Source: Mycoplasmatota bacterium (GTDB lineage: Bacteria > Bacillota_I > Bacilli_A > Izemoplasmatales > Izemoplasmataceae). Taken from it: DNA of 7,888 nucleotides. The position numbers were made by a program, and so were the translations under genes. Location: contig DAOVWR010000055.1 of assembly GCA_030636545.1 (NCBI GenBank), positions 1 through 7,888 of the forward strand. The letters run 5' to 3'. Below the pieces are notes generated by a model, which was given only the letters and a program-made list of their open reading frames with translations, had not been told where the DNA came from and searched no databases. Below, one piece after another: positions 5,753 to 7,888 of this stretch (position 1 is its first letter; each line of letters begins with the position of its first letter).

Positions 5753-6455
5753 AATAGAATATCTTATTTACTTCGTAAATGAAATTAGCTATTAAATCAT
5801 ATAGTTCGTATCTTTCCTCTTCTAATACAATTACATGTCCAGATTTTTCAAAATCTAATCTTGATATATATTTTGATCCAGCATATTCAGTTAACATACT
5901 AGAACTAATCTTAAATCGATCATCATCTAAGACCCCTTGAACTACTAATAAAGGCGCTACTATTTTTAATAAATTAGCACTTTGTCCGGTTTCAACGACA
6001 AATTTATTATATTTTGATAAAGAAATTTGATTTTTTCTTATTTCATCTAAATCATCACTTTCAGTAATCATTTTTTCAAATTTTTCCTTTAATGGAAATC
6101 CAATTAACGGTGCATTCATTGTCACAATTCCTAAAATTTCATGATTTTCAGCAATTCGCGTTGTGAATGTCCCTCCCATTGAGAATCCAATAACATAAAC
6201 TCCTTCAACTTTTTTAGATAACTCAGAAAAGGCATTTACAAAATCTTCATACCACATATCTACTGAAGTATTACGAAAGTTATCACTATCCATTCCGTGT
6301 CCGCGGTACTGTGGACAGGATACTGTATAGCCAATTCTATTTAAATATTCTCCTAACTCTCTCATCTCATCAGGTGCCCCAGTTAAGCCATGACCTAACA
6401 AAATACCTATATTATTTGTTCCCTTAAAATAAAACTTACCTTTCCCTTTATCCAT
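5751..6455 (-). CDS. Alpha/beta-hydrolase carboxylesterase (Est30/YvaK-like, monoacylglycerol-lipase group)
   Basis: This is a cytosolic serine hydrolase expected to cleave short-chain carboxylic or monoacylglycerol esters. The 234 residues are close to the small carboxylesterases typified by Geobacillus Est30. Visible features are the oxyanion-hole motif GHGLTGAP (21-28), the PQYRGHG strand-loop (48-54), and the nucleophile elbow GFSMGG with Ser92. The acid is Asp177 in VVQGVLDDDR (171-180) and the base is His207 in KSGHVIVLEEER (204-215). The triad is complete. There is no signal peptide. The ATG follows the ltaE stop by 2 nt, and its ribosome binding site AAGGAG (6469-6464) is formed by the last ltaE codons, so the two genes are one translationally coupled operon. 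The natural substrate cannot be read from sequence. Confidence 0.93.
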   Translation of the reverse strand: MDKGKGKFYFKGTNNIGILLGHGLTGAPDEMRELGEYLNRIGYTVSCPQYRGHGMDSDNFRNTSVDMWYEDFVNAFSELSKKVEGVYVIGFSMGGTFTTRIAENHEILGIVTMNAPLIGFPLKEKFEKMITESDDLDEIRKNQISLSKYNKFVVETGQSANLLKIVAPLLVVQGVLDDDRFKISSSMLTEYAGSKYISRLDFEKSGHVIVLEEERYELYDLIANFIYEVNKIFY

Positions 6456-6457
6456 TA

Positions 6458-7477
6458 TTACATCTCCTTCTTGAGATATTCTTTAAAAGTAATTACTAAC
6501 GTATCAATATCTCCTTTTGAAACATCATTATGAACAGCAATTCTTAAAAATTGTCCTTTATATCCGCCAATTAATATTCCTTTATCATTAAAATAATCAA
6601 CCAAATCAGGATAATCTATATTAGTCTTGATAAACACCATGTTTATATCTGCACGGTTAAAATCTACTTCAATTTCAGGAATCTTACTTAGTTCATCAGC
6701 CAGATAACGAGCATTCTCATGATCGATATGTAATCTTTTTGTCATTTCAAGTAAAGATACAAGCCCAGCTGCACCTAAAATACCAACTTGACGCATTCCT
6801 CCACCAAGTAACTTTCTTCCTCTTCTTGCTTTTTCAATAAATTCTTTAGTACCACAAAGCATACTTCCAATAGGACTAGCTAATCCTTTAGATAAACAGA
6901 AAGTGACACTATCAACATACTTAGTAATCTCTTTAGCTTCGACATTTAGCGCAGTAGCTGCGTTAAATAGTCTTGCTCCATCTAAATGAACTAATAGATT
7001 ATTCTCTTGTGCTAAGTTATACACACTTTCCATGTATTCAAGAGGTAATACTTTTCCGCTTCCATGAGCGTTCTCTAAACATATCAATGAAGTATCAGGA
7101 AAATGGACATCAGTTCCTCTGATTCCTTTTTCGATTTTTTTTAAGGGCATCATCCCATTAATTTCTTGAATTAAATGGTAACTTACTCCACTAATGACAG
7201 CACTAGCTCCAACTTCATAATTTTTAATATGAGCTGATGCACCAACGATAATTTCATCACCACGATTAGTTTGTGTGTAGATTGAAAGTTGGTTTCCCAT
7301 CGTTCCACTTGTTACAAACAGGGAAGCCTCTTTACCAGTCATTTTTGCAGCTAAAGCTTCTAATTTTTTAATTGTCGGATCATCTTGGTAAACATCATCC
7401 CCAACAATTGCATTAGCCATTGCTTCACGCATTTCTTTAGTAGGTCTTGTTACTGTATCACTTCTGAAATCAATCAT
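6458..7477 (-). CDS. ltaE: Low-specificity L-threonine aldolase
   Basis: This PLP-dependent fold-type I enzyme of the cytosol cleaves L-threonine/allo-threonine to glycine and acetaldehyde, giving a route to glycine. The 339 residues are near the family norm. Family signatures are the N-terminal DFRSDTVTRPTKEMREAM (3-20), VGDDVYQDDP (25-34), and TSGTMGNQLS (56-65), the phosphate-binding segment. His83 is in SAHI and probably stacks on PLP. HLDGARLFNAA (164-174) has Asp166 for the pyridine nitrogen. SKGLASPIGS (196-205) has Lys197 as the Schiff-base lysine, the same number as in E. coli LtaE. GGGMRQ (225-230) has Arg229 and FLRIAVH (310-316) has Arg312. All key residues are present. GAGGTGA precedes the ATG. 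I found no convincing promoter between the lon terminator and this gene, so its transcription may start closer to lon or depend on readthrough. Confidence 0.96.
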   Translation of the reverse strand: MIDFRSDTVTRPTKEMREAMANAIVGDDVYQDDPTIKKLEALAAKMTGKEASLFVTSGTMGNQLSIYTQTNRGDEIIVGASAHIKNYEVGASAVISGVSYHLIQEINGMMPLKKIEKGIRGTDVHFPDTSLICLENAHGSGKVLPLEYMESVYNLAQENNLLVHLDGARLFNAATALNVEAKEITKYVDSVTFCLSKGLASPIGSMLCGTKEFIEKARRGRKLLGGGMRQVGILGAAGLVSLLEMTKRLHIDHENARYLADELSKIPEIEVDFNRADINMVFIKTNIDYPDLVDYFNDKGILIGGYKGQFLRIAVHNDVSKGDIDTLVITFKEYLKKEM

Positions 7478-7521
7478 TATTAGTCACCTCTTTATAATTG
7501 TCCACTAATCACATTTTTAAA

Positions 7522-7549
7522 TAAAAGAAGTTGGCAAAGCCAACTTCTT
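7522..7549 (-). terminator. lon terminator
   Basis: AAGAAGTTGGC / GCCAACTTCTT forms an 11-bp stem with a 3-nt loop, followed by TTATTT on the minus strand. The stem begins within the lon stop codon. On the plus strand the hairpin is not followed by a T-run, so it works mainly for lon. Confidence 0.88.
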
Positions 7550-7888
7550 ATTTTAGTACTCTTGTAATTATTTCATCAATTGATGCAACTGGGATTATTT
7601 CTAATGCTTCTTGGATTTCTTTTGGAATATCTTCTAAATCTTTTTTATTATCAAAAGGAATCATGATAGTCTTTAATCCGCTACGGTGAGCTGCAATTGA
7701 TTTCTCTTTTAATCCACCAATCGGTAAGATTCTACCTCTTAATGTAATCTCTCCTGTCATTCCAATTAAGTGGTCAACTTTTTTATGTGTTAACGCTGAA
7801 ACGATAGCTGTAGCCATAGTCACTCCGGCACTTGGACCATCCTTTGGAACTGCTCCTTCAGGCACATGAATATGAATATCATTTTCGA
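7548..7888 (-). CDS. lon: Lon protease, C-terminal end of the proteolytic domain (cut by window edge)
   Basis: This is an ATP-dependent serine protease of the AAA+ class, a cytosolic homo-hexamer that degrades damaged and regulatory proteins. Only about the last 112 codons are present, reading into the window from the right edge with no start here. The open frame begins NDIHIHVPEGAVPKDGPSAG, in which the Ser of PKDGPSAG is the catalytic nucleophile. MTGEITLRGRILPIGGLKEK follows, and the second Lys of GGLKEK is the dyad partner, 43 residues after the Ser as in E. coli Lon. The end DIPKEIQEALEIIPVASIDEIITRVLK matches the usual Lon C-terminus. The GTG at 7865 is an internal Val codon, not a start, since the frame and the family similarity continue upstream of it. 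Membrane-anchored LonB and cytosolic LonA cannot be separated fully from this part, but the string pattern is LonA-like. Confidence 0.97.
   Translation of the reverse strand, partial: ENDIHIHVPEGAVPKDGPSAGVTMATAIVSALTHKKVDHLIGMTGEITLRGRILPIGGLKEKSIAAHRSGLKTIMIPFDNKKDLEDIPKEIQEALEIIPVASIDEIITRVLK

Noticed and set aside
7478..7524. Promoter for ltaE in the gap after the lon terminator
   Set aside because: A TATAAA stretch exists, but no acceptable -35 box lies 16-18 bp upstream and initiation would fall on the ribosome binding site.
1..7888. CRISPR array, insertion sequence, prophage, toxin-antitoxin pair or defence genes
   Set aside because: No spaced repeat array, terminal inverted repeats, transposase or phage motifs were seen. 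All large frames are recognisable housekeeping or metabolic genes except one membrane protein.

Overview
This is a low-GC, densely coded stretch of a bacterial chromosome. It looks like a Bacillota-type genome or a relative on the Haloplasma / Acholeplasma / Izemoplasma side. Pointers to this are the AT-rich intergenic DNA, strong AGGAGG and GGTGAT ribosome binding sites, sigma-A promoters with 17-bp spacers, and a T-box leader in front of valS. The order lon ... ysxC ... valS-folC also recalls the Bacillus lonA-ysxC ... valS-folC region. Every visible stop is TAA and the Trp codons I checked are TGG, so nothing suggests UGA has been reassigned. The lineage is inference.

Reading down the minus strand from the right edge, the window holds: the 3' end of lon (7548-7888) closed by a hairpin terminator; ltaE (L-threonine aldolase) followed after 2 nt by an alpha/beta-hydrolase carboxylesterase; then, on the plus strand, a gene for a six-helix membrane protein that converges on the esterase and shares a bidirectional terminator with it. 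Next come ysxC/engB (ribosome-assembly GTPase), an isolated tRNA-Lys(CUU), and two tandem terminators. After these lies a roughly 400-bp region with a strong promoter and a 41-codon small ORF too short for routine gene calling. The last unit is promoter - Val T-box - valS - folC, where valS and folC overlap by one base and folC runs off the left edge.

Most of the content is housekeeping: translation (valS, tRNA-Lys), ribosome assembly (ysxC), folate polyglutamylation (folC) and proteolysis (lon). The T-box is complete enough to read its specificity: specifier codon GUA, acceptor-pairing bulge UGGU, and mutually exclusive antiterminator and terminator. valS and folC should therefore be induced together when charged tRNA-Val is scarce.

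The part least explained by known families is 3640-4030. It has a near-consensus promoter (TTGACA-17-TATTAT), a preceding AT-rich direct repeat, a TACAATTGTA palindrome in the untranslated leader, and an unrecognised 41-aa reading frame with a strong ribosome binding site. No terminator separates it from the valS promoter. I see no CRISPR array, insertion sequence, phage gene or defence system.
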